This document shows, one piece after another, positions 7,408 through 15,972 of a DNA stretch of 64,000 nucleotides; within the stretch, counting starts at the first letter, position 1, and every line of letters begins with the position of its first letter. The stretch lies in contig NZ_JBIWES010000003.1 of NCBI RefSeq assembly GCF_044762665.1, positions 248,001 to 312,000 on the forward strand. The letters are read 5' to 3'. The DNA is from Peribacillus frigoritolerans_B (GTDB taxonomy: Bacteria > Bacillota > Bacilli > Bacillales > DSM-1321). Below the pieces are notes generated by a model that was not told the DNA's origin, ran no database searches, and worked only from the letters and a program-made list of their open reading frames with translations. Position numbers and translations under genes: made by a program.

Positions 7408-8928
7408 TTATTGAATTCCAAAGGGATTTAAGGGACGGCTTCCATGATAGGAAATGATGCTTTTCGTTTCTGTATAAAGATCAAGTGTTTCAATGCAAAG
7501 TTCCCTGCCGAATCCTGATTGTTTATACCCTCCGAAAGGTGTTCCAGGAAATGCGGAGAATGGGCAATTCACCATGACGATTCCCGCTTCTATTTGATTG
7601 GCCACTCTAGTCGCACGCCCGCCATCTTTTGTCCATAGGGCTGAACCCAAACCGAATTCCGTATCATTCGCGAGCCTCACAGCTTCTTTTTCATCTTTGA
7701 ATTTCATTATGACAACGACCGGCCCGAATATTTCCTCTTTTACTACATCCATTTCATGATTGACATTCGCTATGACCGTCGGCTCATACCAATAACCGTT
7801 TTCGAAACCTTCAATGACCGCTGGCTTTCCTCCTGTCAGGATCTTTGCTCCATCAGTAATGGCAGATTGTACATAATTGTCGATGACATCCAATTGCCCT
7901 TGATCTATGACTGCACCGACGTGAGTTTCTTTGTCGAGCGGATTGCCCAATTTCAATTTTTTCGTTTTTTCTACGAATCTGGCAACGAACTCATCGTATA
8001 TGTCTTCGTGAACGTATAAACGGGATCTAGCTTCGCAAGACTGCCCAGTATTATAGAAAATTCCATACAATGATCCATCGATGGCCGCTTCAAGGTCTGC
8101 ATCTTCAAAAACAATATTAGGGGACTTACCGCCAAGCTCCAATGTGACCCTTTTTAATGTCTGTGAAGCCTTGCCCATAAGATCCCTGCCGATTGGCGTA
8201 GAACCCGTGAAGGCGACCTTATTCACTTTCGGATGCTGAACAAGGTAATTCCCCACGTCCGATCCAGGACCTGGAATGATATTGACCACGCCTGAAGGGA
8301 CACCGGCTTCTAAACAGATTTCCCCTAATAGAATGGCCGTCAGCGGCGTTAACGAAGCTGGCTTAACAATGACTGAACAGCCAACTGCGATTGCAGGTGC
8401 AATTTTCCACGCTGCCATCATCATAGGGTAATTCCATGGGATGATTTGGGCACAAACACCTACTGGCTCTTTTTCCGTATAGTTATGGAATTGACCAGGC
8501 ACATTATTTACAGATCCGCGGTGTGCAACTAAAGCTCCTGCATAAAACTCGAAATCTTCAATTGCCTGCATGACTTGGCCTTGCGCTGCAGAAATGGATT
8601 TGCCGCTGTTCAGTACCTCCAATTCAACCAATTCATTAAAGCGTGAACGCATGATTGCTGCAATTTTGTTCAAAACACGTGAACGTTTATTAATCGGAGT
8701 CCTCTTCCATTTCCCATTATCAAATGCTTCACGTGCAGCTTGAACAGCTTTTTCTGCATCTTCCTTGGTCGCCTTTGCTACCTTGGCAATGATTTCACCA
8801 GTCGCAGGATTGTACGCATCAATTGTGGAACCATCAGAGCTTTCCACTCTTTCTCCATTTATGATCAGATGATAATAATCCCGCTTCATTTCCGCTTTTT
8901 CAAATGCCGCCTCCTGTACTCTAACCAT
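7408..8928 (-). CDS. NAD(P)+-dependent aldehyde dehydrogenase of the paa cluster
   Basis: A 506-residue aldehyde dehydrogenase with catalytic Cys298 (NTGQSCEAR), general base Glu264 (VTLELGGKSPN) and the IIPWNYP cofactor motif. It lacks the C-terminal hydratase domain of PaaZ, which is a fusion of about 680 residues. In this cluster the likely roles are oxidation of 3-oxo-5,6-dehydrosuberyl-CoA semialdehyde, like the stand-alone PacL of other bacteria, or oxidation of phenylacetaldehyde to feed the pathway. Betaine-aldehyde-type dehydrogenases look similar overall. AAGGGAG supports ATG 8928. Confidence 0.85.
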   Translation of the reverse strand: MVRVQEAAFEKAEMKRDYYHLIINGERVESSDGSTIDAYNPATGEIIAKVAKATKEDAEKAVQAAREAFDNGKWKRTPINKRSRVLNKIAAIMRSRFNELVELEVLNSGKSISAAQGQVMQAIEDFEFYAGALVAHRGSVNNVPGQFHNYTEKEPVGVCAQIIPWNYPMMMAAWKIAPAIAVGCSVIVKPASLTPLTAILLGEICLEAGVPSGVVNIIPGPGSDVGNYLVQHPKVNKVAFTGSTPIGRDLMGKASQTLKRVTLELGGKSPNIVFEDADLEAAIDGSLYGIFYNTGQSCEARSRLYVHEDIYDEFVARFVEKTKKLKLGNPLDKETHVGAVIDQGQLDVIDNYVQSAITDGAKILTGGKPAVIEGFENGYWYEPTVIANVNHEMDVVKEEIFGPVVVIMKFKDEKEAVRLANDTEFGLGSALWTKDGGRATRVANQIEAGIVMVNCPFSAFPGTPFGGYKQSGFGRELCIETLDLYTETKSIISYHGSRPLNPFGIQ

Positions 8929-8951
8929 GTAATCCCACTCCCTTTTCTATA

Positions 8952-9725
8952 TTATTTGCCTATGAATTGAGCTTTCCTTTTTTCAGTGAATGCTGCCACA
9001 CCTTCTGCATAATCCTTCGTTAAGCCAGCAATGCGCTGACCCTCCGCTTCTTCTTTTAAGTATTCTTCCAATGAAAGATGATAGGACGCCTCTAAGTATC
9101 TTTTGATTAATCCGATTGCCTTCGTTGGTTTGTTTGCGATATTCTCTGCAAAGGCTTTCAATTGCTCGTTCCATTCATCCACACCGATCACTTTTGTAGC
9201 GAGGCCGATATTTTTCGCCTCACTAGCCGGAACCTTTTCCCCCAATATAGATAATTCCAAGGCCTTCGCATGACCAACGATTCGCGAAAGGTAATACAGA
9301 TTCCCCGAATCAGGAATCAATCCGATATTGACAAAGGCATTTAAAAAACTGGCTTTTTCAGAAACAAGCCGAAAATCGCATGCCAGCGCCAGGCTGAAAC
9401 CAGCACCTGCAGCCACTCCATTGACTGCTGCAATGATCGGTTTTTCACAGTTTGCTAATTGCTCCATCATCGGACCGTAGTCATCAAGCAGCATCTGGCC
9501 TAAATTCATGTCCTCGTCAACATCCGATAAATCCTGCCCCGAACAAAAGGCCCTGCCTTCCCCTGTAATGATTATGGCCCGCACTTCATCTGACCCCGCA
9601 GATATTTTGATCGCTTTCCGTATTTCCTTATTCATTTGAGACGTAAAGGCATTAAGTTTATCAGGACGGTTCAAAGTAAGCCAAGCCACTCCATTTTCAA
9701 CCCTATATTTGATCGTTTCGTACAT
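8952..9725 (-). CDS. paaG: 1,2-epoxyphenylacetyl-CoA isomerase
   Basis: A 257-residue crotonase starting at MYETIKYRV. An upstream in-frame extension of 18 codons overlaps paaF and lacks a ribosome binding site, whereas AAGGGG sits 6 bases before ATG 9725. The active-site stretch FVNIGLIPDSGNLYYL has Asp where hydratases carry GAGGTQ, the hallmark of PaaG isomerases, which open the epoxide ring to an oxepin. It lies 10 bases after the paaF stop. Confidence 0.87.
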   Translation of the reverse strand: MYETIKYRVENGVAWLTLNRPDKLNAFTSQMNKEIRKAIKISAGSDEVRAIIITGEGRAFCSGQDLSDVDEDMNLGQMLLDDYGPMMEQLANCEKPIIAAVNGVAAGAGFSLALACDFRLVSEKASFLNAFVNIGLIPDSGNLYYLSRIVGHAKALELSILGEKVPASEAKNIGLATKVIGVDEWNEQLKAFAENIANKPTKAIGLIKRYLEASYHLSLEEYLKEEAEGQRIAGLTKDYAEGVAAFTEKRKAQFIGK

Positions 9726-9735
9726 AGAGCACCCC

Positions 9736-10512
9736 TTATCGGCCTGTAAATTTCGGCTCCCTTTTTTCAACAAATGCATTCATTCCTTCTTTTTGGTCCT
9801 CAGATGCGAAAAGGATATAGAAGTTCTTCCGTTCAAATTGCATGCCCTCATTTAAGGAATAATCAACGGCCTTATTGATGGATTCTTTGATCAGCCTCAC
9901 TGCCAACGGGGGTTGCATTGCTATCTTTCTAGCAAAATCAATCGATTCTTCCATCAACAATTCAGGTGCCACGATCTTATTGATGAAACCATATTGCAGG
10001 GCTGTCTTTGCCTTTATCCTTTCAGCCGTCAATATCCATTCAAGTGCCTTCGTCTTGCCTACCAATTTCGTCAACCTTTGGGTTCCTCCTGCCCCAGGCA
10101 TGACCCCTAGTGTCACTTCAGGAAAGGAAAACTGGGTATCACTGGCGGCAATCAGGAAATCACAGGATAAAGCAAGTTCAAAACCACCACCGAATACAAA
10201 ACTTTTAACAGCACCAATCACAGGCTTCTTGACTAGGCTTATTCGGTCCCAATCGGCAAATTGGTTCGTTAACTCCATACTGATTGGGTCATCGTTCACC
10301 ATCTCGTCAATATCAGCTCCAGCGGAAAATGCTTTTCCATTGCCCGATAGCAAGATCACCTTCACTTGTGGGTCCCGGTCGAACTCTTCCATGGTTGAAA
10401 CTATTTCCCTAACCATTTTCCTGTTAAGCGCATTCAGCTGCTTCGGCCGATTTAAGAAGATATAGCCAATGCCTTCCGCGATTGATGTTTCAATGAATTG
10501 AAGCGAATTCAT
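9736..10512 (-). CDS. paaF: 2,3-dehydroadipyl-CoA hydratase-type crotonase
   Basis: A 258-residue crotonase with AFSAGADI and SFVFGGGFEL oxyanion-hole loops and both catalytic glutamates (FPEVTLGVMPGAGGTQRL and KALEWIL), as in true hydratases. In the paa pathway PaaF hydrates 2,3-dehydroadipyl-CoA. The start overlaps the EthD gene stop by 4 bases. The 258-residue AUH-like crotonase at 4368-5144 is the main competitor for the PaaF role. Confidence 0.85.
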   Translation of the reverse strand: MNSLQFIETSIAEGIGYIFLNRPKQLNALNRKMVREIVSTMEEFDRDPQVKVILLSGNGKAFSAGADIDEMVNDDPISMELTNQFADWDRISLVKKPVIGAVKSFVFGGGFELALSCDFLIAASDTQFSFPEVTLGVMPGAGGTQRLTKLVGKTKALEWILTAERIKAKTALQYGFINKIVAPELLMEESIDFARKIAMQPPLAVRLIKESINKAVDYSLNEGMQFERKNFYILFASEDQKEGMNAFVEKREPKFTGR

Positions 10513-10814
10513 TTCATTTCTTCGCCGATCATCATCGTTACAAGTTTCCCGGCAAAGCCCATTAGGTCCTTCCCTGATGCTTTTCCTTCCGGCGAACGCA
10601 TTCCTTGCTGCAATGCTTCGTGGTCTTCATAATACATTTCACAAAGAATGTAATACTCGGAGTCTTTACCCATTGGGGTCCCTACAATTTTAGTGACCTC
10701 CATTTTTTGAAGACCTGGAATTTTTTCCGTTATCGGACCATGTACATTGAAATAGTGCTCATCGAACTCTTCCTTGTTTTCAGGTTGTTTGTATAGGGCG
10801 ATTAACTTTACCAT
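10509..10814 (-). CDS. EthD-family small protein
   Basis: A 101-residue EthD-like dimeric alpha-beta barrel protein (VKLIALYKQPENKEEFDEHY, HGPITEKIPG, YYILCEMYYED). Members of this family assist oxygenases or act as small cyclases, and the exact job is generally unknown. Here it is tucked between paaD and paaF with a 4-base overlap, so it is co-translated with the epoxidase pathway. A plausible but untested role is handling the reactive epoxide or oxepin intermediates. TGGAGGT precedes ATG 10814. Confidence 0.8.
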   Translation of the reverse strand: MVKLIALYKQPENKEEFDEHYFNVHGPITEKIPGLQKMEVTKIVGTPMGKDSEYYILCEMYYEDHEALQQGMRSPEGKASGKDLMGFAGKLVTMMIGEEMK

Positions 10815-10832
10815 TTTATAACCTCCATTTTA

Positions 10833-11330
10833 TTAGATTATTTTTATCATCGGTTTCATCGCTTCGAACGGATTTTTGCATGCTTTACAATATAAAATGC
10901 TGCGGCAGGCAGTAGGACCGAAGATATTTTCCATCGTGACATATGTCGATTCACAATATGGGCAATCCACATGCCATGATCCATCACTTTTCATTTGTCG
11001 AGGAGGAGGGGAGATTCCAAAAACCTTCAATCCAGCTTTCCCCTTTTCCGTAATTCGATCGGATGTCCAGGAAGGGGAACGTAAAAATTCCACACTTACA
11101 TTTTTTACGGCAGGAAGCTGTCGAAGGGCTGATTCCACATTTTTTTGAATGATCGACAATGCCGGGCACCCTAGAAAAGTTGGCAGCATTTTTACCGAGA
11201 CGTCCTGGCCCGAAACCGTCACGTCTTCAACCATCCCTAAATCCAGAATACTTACTGTATCGATTTCGGGATCTTTAACGTCTTCCAGGAGCTTATATAT
11301 TTCTTCTGTGTTTAACTGTACGGTCGCCAT
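10833..11330 (-). CDS. paaD: Phenylacetyl-CoA epoxidase assembly subunit PaaD
   Basis: A 165-residue protein in two parts. Residues 1-105 form a DUF59/MIP18-type domain (LEDVKDPEIDTVSILDLG, TFLGCPALSII). Residues about 120-155 form a zinc-ribbon-like tail with Cys123, Cys126, Cys142, Cys148 and Cys151. PaaD helps mature the iron centre of the PaaABC epoxidase. AAGGGGAGG supports ATG 11330. The length and cysteine layout are normal for the family. Confidence 0.92.
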   Translation of the reverse strand: MATVQLNTEEIYKLLEDVKDPEIDTVSILDLGMVEDVTVSGQDVSVKMLPTFLGCPALSIIQKNVESALRQLPAVKNVSVEFLRSPSWTSDRITEKGKAGLKVFGISPPPRQMKSDGSWHVDCPYCESTYVTMENIFGPTACRSILYCKACKNPFEAMKPMIKII

Positions 11331-11354
11331 GGTACCCCTCCCCTTTCTATTGAT

Positions 11355-12155
11355 TCACCATGAAGCTACTTTATCTGTTGCGTACACTTCACTTAACGTT
11401 TTTAGCGCCTTTTCCAAATCTTCCGTATGCTGGCCATTACGGCCATCACCTCTTGCCATTCCTATTTCAATAGTTGTTGCCAAGCCTACACTTTCAAAAA
11501 TTGGGGTGATAGCCTCGATCCATTTTTTCTGTAAGTCAGCTTCGCTCTCTATCAAGCCGAGCTCAATCATTTCCTCCCCATATTGCCCCAGTGAAAATAT
11601 TCCAGCAAAATCCGGCATTGTTTTCCCAATAGCCGCTTTCATTCTTGAAACCGCTTCCAAGTGGCCAGATCCCAACAATTGGACGAACCATGTTTTCCAG
11701 TGCATCAAATGATAGTAAAGTTCCATTTGTACCTTTTGGGCCACTTCAGCAAGCGGTTCATATGAACATGAATGAAGGGATTGAACCTTAATCGCTTTGG
11801 CTTGGGTATAAAAATAATTCCGCACTACCGCAAACGCCCAATCATAATCCGGGTCTTTCATATAGTTACCAGGGCCATTGACCAATTCGAGAATGATCGC
11901 ATTGCGCCGTTCCTTGGCGGGACGGTCGTGAGCCAGCTTATCAGCATCCCCTTCACCGAGTTCTTCAAGTAACTTATAATAAATGGCTGCATGCCCCATC
12001 GTGTCTTGAGAGATCGAAGCGGATGCAACATCTTCTTCGATATGCGGTGCGAGTCCAAGCCATTCTGCACCACGGTATGAATGGATGAAGTCATCGTCCG
12101 CAAGTTGTAGCAGCAATTCCTTGATTGCGATGTTCTTCAATGATTCATTCTTCAT
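11355..12155 (-). CDS. paaC: Phenylacetyl-CoA epoxidase structural subunit PaaC
   Basis: A 266-residue ferritin-like four-helix protein. PaaC pairs with catalytic PaaA in the ring-1,2-epoxidase that activates phenylacetyl-CoA. Typical segments are LLQLADDDFIHSYRGAEWLGLAPHIEEDVA, seen in pieces near the N-terminus, and SQDTMGHAAIYYKLL. Its start overlaps the paaB stop by 11 bases, with GGAGGTG in front of ATG, which fits fixed stoichiometry. Confidence 0.93.
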   Translation of the reverse strand: MKNESLKNIAIKELLLQLADDDFIHSYRGAEWLGLAPHIEEDVASASISQDTMGHAAIYYKLLEELGEGDADKLAHDRPAKERRNAIILELVNGPGNYMKDPDYDWAFAVVRNYFYTQAKAIKVQSLHSCSYEPLAEVAQKVQMELYYHLMHWKTWFVQLLGSGHLEAVSRMKAAIGKTMPDFAGIFSLGQYGEEMIELGLIESEADLQKKWIEAITPIFESVGLATTIEIGMARGDGRNGQHTEDLEKALKTLSEVYATDKVASW

Positions 12156-12504
12156 TTTTCACACCTCCAGCCCAAGACATTATCTCTTTTTCATCGAGCA
12201 TTCCCTGCTCATACTTCCGCCATTTTTTCTTTAAATACCCGTACCCTTTTGTGGTCCTGTAATCTTTATTATCAATACGCTGAAGCGTTTTCTTTTCCTC
12301 GACCGTCATTTTCCGTATATTCTGTCTTTTAACGACCCAAATATCATCAACCGCTTCACGTCTCATGAAGTTTTCTTGTGCCATCATGATGGCAATATCC
12401 TCATTTGGGGCCAGCAGGCTGAAGTGGTATTGAACGGGTGATGATTGCGTTTTACGGCTGAATACTTCAAATTCTTCAAAGTAATTTCCTTGCCTAGTTT
12501 CCAT
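12145..12504 (-). CDS. paaB: Phenylacetyl-CoA epoxidase subunit PaaB
   Basis: A 119-residue protein with the PaaB hallmarks FEVFSRKTQSSPVQYHFSLL and AQENFMRREAVDDIWVV. PaaB bridges PaaAC heterodimers and is needed for a stable complex. The usual length is about 95 residues; the C-terminal tail here is basic and a little longer, as in other Gram-positive versions. GGGAGGGGG lies upstream of ATG 12504, and the gene fits between paaA and paaC without a gap. Confidence 0.92.
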   Translation of the reverse strand: METRQGNYFEEFEVFSRKTQSSPVQYHFSLLAPNEDIAIMMAQENFMRREAVDDIWVVKRQNIRKMTVEEKKTLQRIDNKDYRTTKGYGYLKKKWRKYEQGMLDEKEIMSWAGGVKNEE

Positions 12505-12522
12505 ATCGTCCTTCCCCCTCCC

Positions 12523-13479
12523 TTAGATGACCTTTGGCGCCAATGCCTCACGTACCCATTTATTATTTTCATAAGAAATTCTCCGAAGACTTAAGCGATC
12601 CTGCGAACGGGGACCTTCATTCCTTGCGAATACCTTCAATTTCCCCCAATCGGGTTGTTGATAAATCCAGGTTTCAGATGCTTTATCAAACCTAAGCGTT
12701 TCATCTGGAATGCTAAATCCGAGTGAAAGGATCCGCTTCACATATTTAGAAAAAAAGGCTTGTCGAAGCTCTTCGTTCGTACTGGTTCTAATTCTGTACT
12801 TAATCGTTATATCCTGTTTGGATGTGCCCACTTCATTCTTGCTGGGAGGTCCAAAAAAGAGTAATAAAGATTCCCACCAATAATTGATGGAGTCTTGAAC
12901 CAATTTCCTTTGTTCTTCCGTCCCTTCAGCCAAAGCCATGATTATCGCTTCACCATGCTGGGCGTGAAAAACTTCCTCCGCGCAAATCCTCTGTAATGCC
13001 CGGGCATAAGGTCCGTATGAGGCTCCAAGCATATTCGTCTGGGAAATGATCGCTGCACCATCAACCAACCAGCCAATCAATCCAGCATCGCCCCAGGATT
13101 TGGCTTCCATATGGAAAACATTATGAAACTTTAAATCTCCTTTAAATAAATCTTGCATTAGGTCATCCCGTTTTTTACTGTATGGCTTTAGCAAATCCTC
13201 GGCGACCCGAAGCAATAATTGTCCATGTCCCATTTCATCCTGCACCTTTGCCATGATTCCAAGTTTTCTGTTTAAGGTCGGGGCTTTAGGTACCCATTCC
13301 TTTTCTGGAAGTGCCCCCATGATTTCACTGATTCCATGCATCGATATTAACTTGATTAACGTTCCCCGGTATTCTTCCGGCATCCAATCATCCGCTTCTA
13401 TCTTTTCTCCTGCTTCGATTCTGGCAATGAATTGAATTAGCTTTTCTTCTCCTGCCATATCATTTAAAAGAACGTTCAT
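12523..13479 (-). CDS. paaA: Phenylacetyl-CoA epoxidase catalytic subunit PaaA
   Basis: A 318-residue ferritin-like diiron protein. The metal-site stretches include DEMGHGQLLLRVAEDL and CAEEVFHAQHGEA, carrying the paired E-x2-H motifs. It adds one oxygen atom to the aromatic ring of phenylacetyl-CoA, giving the 1,2-epoxide. It is the first gene of the run, preceded by AGAGGTGA and by a strong sigma-A promoter with an inverted-repeat operator at 13503-13521. Length is normal. Confidence 0.95.
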   Translation of the reverse strand: MNVLLNDMAGEEKLIQFIARIEAGEKIEADDWMPEEYRGTLIKLISMHGISEIMGALPEKEWVPKAPTLNRKLGIMAKVQDEMGHGQLLLRVAEDLLKPYSKKRDDLMQDLFKGDLKFHNVFHMEAKSWGDAGLIGWLVDGAAIISQTNMLGASYGPYARALQRICAEEVFHAQHGEAIIMALAEGTEEQRKLVQDSINYWWESLLLFFGPPSKNEVGTSKQDITIKYRIRTSTNEELRQAFFSKYVKRILSLGFSIPDETLRFDKASETWIYQQPDWGKLKVFARNEGPRSQDRLSLRRISYENNKWVREALAPKVI

Positions 13480-13502
13480 TCAAATCACCTCTTTTTATAA
13501 TG

Positions 13503-13521
13503 TAACGTTTATATAACGTTA
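13503..13521. promoter_or_regulatory. Candidate PaaX (or PaaR-like) operator at the paaA promoter
   Basis: A perfect inverted repeat, TAACGTT-N5-AACGTTA, abuts the -10 box and covers the expected transcription start. Its core CGTT-N5-AACG (13506-13518) recurs, with at most one mismatch, at the paaK promoter and at the start of the symporter operon. Confidence 0.7.
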
Positions 13522-13549
13522 TTATATTTTATTGTTATATTTAATGCAA
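13521..13549 (-). promoter_or_regulatory. Sigma-A promoter of the paaA operon
   Basis: On the minus strand TTGCAT (13544-13549) and a consensus TATAAT (13521-13526) are separated by exactly 17 bases. It lies about 40-70 bases upstream of paaA and downstream of the ferredoxin gene. Confidence 0.75.
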
Positions 13550-13605
13550 GACTATTCTGTCTTTTTCAAAATAAAAGGAAATTATCAGGGAATTTCACGA
13601 ATCTT

Positions 13606-13845
13606 TTAATCCACTAAAACTTTAATGGGCGAAGTTTCCACTTTAATTGAATCTGTCGGACAGCCTTCCACTGCATCATCCAGATCATCAAATAAACCTT
13701 CCGCGACCTCTGCCGTTCCTTCATTTTCATCCAGGATGACGAATGCCACTCCCTCATCATTGTAATCAAATATTTCCGGCGCAGCGGCACCGCATGCACC
13801 GCAAGCAATGCAAGTTTCTTGATCCACAACTGTATATTTAGCCAT
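13606..13845 (-). CDS. Single [4Fe-4S] ferredoxin
   Basis: A 79-residue acidic ferredoxin with Cys12, Cys15, Cys18 (CIACGAC) and Cys62 (EGCP), the layout of Bacillus-type one-cluster ferredoxins. Its place between paaK and paaA suggests it carries electrons to the PaaABC epoxidase in place of the PaaE reductase, which is missing here. That is inference from context; a ferredoxin reductase would still be needed from elsewhere. AAGGAGGAGG precedes ATG 13845. Confidence 0.9.
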   Translation of the reverse strand: MAKYTVVDQETCIACGACGAAAPEIFDYNDEGVAFVILDENEGTAEVAEGLFDDLDDAVEGCPTDSIKVETSPIKVLVD

Positions 13846-14024
13846 GATGCCTCCTCCTTCTCTATTGCATGATTGGATCCATCTTCTCTTCCTTTAAGAG
13901 AAAAACCCATAGTTAACAGCGACCGCATCCTCTTTATGTATCGCGTTTTCTTGTTCGATTTCTTCAACTCCGCTTATTTCAATCGGGACATAAGCAAAAA
14001 AAGCTTTGTTCATGGTCACGGAAT

Positions 14025-15353
14025 TTATAAACGAATGACTTCATCCTTCCGCTTATCAACGACACGAATGGCTTTTCCTTCTGAACGAGGAATGCTTTTT
14101 GGGATGTTGACAACTATATCCATCGTGACAAGACATGCGGATTTCAAATGATGCTGAATCGTTTTCCTTAATATCTCTACATTCCCATGCGTTAAGTCTT
14201 CTTCAATCTCCTTGTAGAAACCGCTTTCAATTTCAATGTGCAGTTCAACACCGTCCATTTTCCCCTTCTTCACGAGATGAATCTGATAATGAGGGACAAT
14301 TCCCTCCATTTGGAATAACACACGCTCTATTTCCGATGGAAATACATTCACTCCCCTGACTATGATCATATCATCCGTTCTGCCTTTAACACGGGACATT
14401 CTAGTTGTGGTACGACCGCATTTACACGGTTCATGGGTAATTGAGGCGATATCACCTGTACGGTAACGAATGATTGGCAGCGCTTCCTTTGTAAGACTGG
14501 TAAAGACAAGTTCCCCATTTACGCCGTCCTCAACTGGTTCCAGCGTGTCCGGGTTAATGACCTCAACAAGAAAATGGTCTTCTGCGATATGCAGTCCATC
14601 CTGTGCTTCATGGCATTCTATTGCAACTCCCGGCCCCATGATTTCACTTAAGCCGTAAATATCGATGGCTTTCAATTTCAGTTTCCTCTCAAGTGTTGCC
14701 CTCATTGCCTCTGACCATGGCTCAGCTCCGAAAATCCCATACTCAAGCCCGTTATCAGCAGGATCAATTCCCATCTCTTCCATCTTTTCAGCGATATTCA
14801 AAATATAGGTAGGCGTTCCACAAATGCCGCGCGGTTTAAAATCATTAATGATCGTAATCTGCCGCTCGGTATTCCCCCCTGAAATGGGTACTGTCGCAAC
14901 TCCCAGCTTTTCTGCACCGCAATGCAGACCTAGCCCCCCTGTAAACAGACCATATCCATATGCGTTATGGAAAATGTCCGACTTGCGACCTCCTGCAGCT
15001 ACAATTCCACGTGCGACAATTGTTGCCCAGTTTTCCAAATCATTTTTCGTGTACCCGACAATTGTAGGCTTTCCGCTTGTTCCGGAAGAACCATGAATGC
15101 GTGTAACGTCCTCCATCGGAACGGCGAATAAACCGAATGGATACTGATCGCGAAGAGTCTGTTTTTTTGTAAAGGGAAGCTTTATCACATCGTTTAGAGT
15201 TTGAATATCTTCTGGTTCCAAGCCCATCTCTCTAAATTTCTCTCTGTAATAAGGTACATTTTCATATACATGGCTTATCGTTTTTTTTAGGCGTGCCATT
15301 TGTAAACTCTCTATTTCAGCACGCGAAGCCGTTTCAACTTCCGGATTGTACAT
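14025..15353 (-). CDS. paaK: Phenylacetate-CoA ligase
   Basis: A 442-residue adenylate-forming enzyme. Motifs in order are HGSSGTSGKPTIVGYT (P-loop), YGLFTGGLGLHCGAEKLG, IYGLSEIMGPGVA, YRTGDI, and the C-terminal domain start GRTDDMIIVRGVNVFPSEIE. PaaK converts phenylacetate, ATP and CoA to phenylacetyl-CoA, the entry step of the pathway. It has its own promoter and is divergent from the symporter operon. GAGGGGGA precedes ATG 15353. Confidence 0.95.
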   Translation of the reverse strand: MYNPEVETASRAEIESLQMARLKKTISHVYENVPYYREKFREMGLEPEDIQTLNDVIKLPFTKKQTLRDQYPFGLFAVPMEDVTRIHGSSGTSGKPTIVGYTKNDLENWATIVARGIVAAGGRKSDIFHNAYGYGLFTGGLGLHCGAEKLGVATVPISGGNTERQITIINDFKPRGICGTPTYILNIAEKMEEMGIDPADNGLEYGIFGAEPWSEAMRATLERKLKLKAIDIYGLSEIMGPGVAIECHEAQDGLHIAEDHFLVEVINPDTLEPVEDGVNGELVFTSLTKEALPIIRYRTGDIASITHEPCKCGRTTTRMSRVKGRTDDMIIVRGVNVFPSEIERVLFQMEGIVPHYQIHLVKKGKMDGVELHIEIESGFYKEIEEDLTHGNVEILRKTIQHHLKSACLVTMDIVVNIPKSIPRSEGKAIRVVDKRKDEVIRL

Positions 15354-15401
15354 TTTTTTCAGTCCCCCTCAATTTTACTATTGTCCCACCGACATACATA
15401 A

Positions 15402-15414
15402 CGGTAATAAAACG
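15402..15414. promoter_or_regulatory. Candidate paa operator in the paaK leader
   Basis: CGGT-AATAA-AACG matches the paaA operator core CGTT-N5-AACG with one mismatch and lies between the paaK -10 box and the start codon. Confidence 0.45.
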
Positions 15415-15444
15415 GATATCAGTTTATTGTTATGATTCAATTTA

Positions 15445-15473
15445 AGATTAATACGTCATTTTTACGTTGTCAA
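15445..15473 (-). promoter_or_regulatory. Candidate sigma-A promoter of paaK
   Basis: On the minus strand TTGACA (15468-15473) is followed after 17 bases by TAATCT (15445-15450), about 90 bases upstream of paaK. Confidence 0.55.
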
Positions 15474-15580
15474 TCATGTTTTTATAATTAAGCACAAATG
15501 ACCGTACAAACAAAATATTAATTTACTAAATTTTCAGACTATGTTAATTTTAAAAATGATATATCACTTTATCAAACATT

Positions 15581-15593
15581 CGTTTTAAAAACG
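15581..15593. promoter_or_regulatory. Candidate paa operator upstream of the symporter operon
   Basis: CGTT-TTAAA-AACG has the same half-sites and spacing as the paaA operator core. It lies 25 bases before the start codon at 15619, a good place for repression. Confidence 0.5.
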
Positions 15594-15618
15594 TACCACA
15601 CCAAAAAGGGGGCTTACT

Positions 15619-15972
15619 ATGGAATCAACAGCTAAAAGCAGGCATTCATCATCAGGACATGACAGCGGAAATAAGTATCGTAAATTAATTGAAACGGAAG
15701 AATTCAAGCATTTGCTTCAAAAGAAAAAGGCTTTCATCGTACCTGTCACTCTCTTCTTTCTTGCTTTTTATTTTGTTCTTCCTATTTTAGCTGCTTATAG
15801 CCAAGTGTTGAAAGGTGAAGCTTTTTTCAATATTACTTGGGCTTGGGTATATGCCCTTCTCCAATTCGCCGTCGTTTGGTTAGGGGGAATAGTCTATATC
15901 AAAAAAGCAGCGAAGTACGATAAGATGGCTAAAAATATCTTGAATAAATATGAGAAGGAGCTTGGCGAATGA
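15619..15972 (+). CDS. DUF485 membrane protein, symporter partner
   Basis: A 117-residue protein with a polar N-terminus and two membrane segments (PVTLFFLAFYFVLPILAAY and WVYALLQFAVVWLGGIVYI). DUF485 proteins (YjcH type) almost always precede acetate/monocarboxylate symporters of the ActP type, as here, where the next gene overlaps by 4 bases. It is probably an accessory subunit of that transporter. A GGGGG ribosome binding site precedes ATG. Confidence 0.88.
   Translation: MESTAKSRHSSSGHDSGNKYRKLIETEEFKHLLQKKKAFIVPVTLFFLAFYFVLPILAAYSQVLKGEAFFNITWAWVYALLQFAVVWLGGIVYIKKAAKYDKMAKNILNKYEKELGE

Noticed and set aside
13894..14013. 39-codon minus-strand frame between paaK and the ferredoxin (MNKAFFAYVPIEIS...)
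   Set aside because: It begins with ATG 14013 just after the paaK stop but has no ribosome binding site; it could be a real leader peptide but the evidence is too thin.
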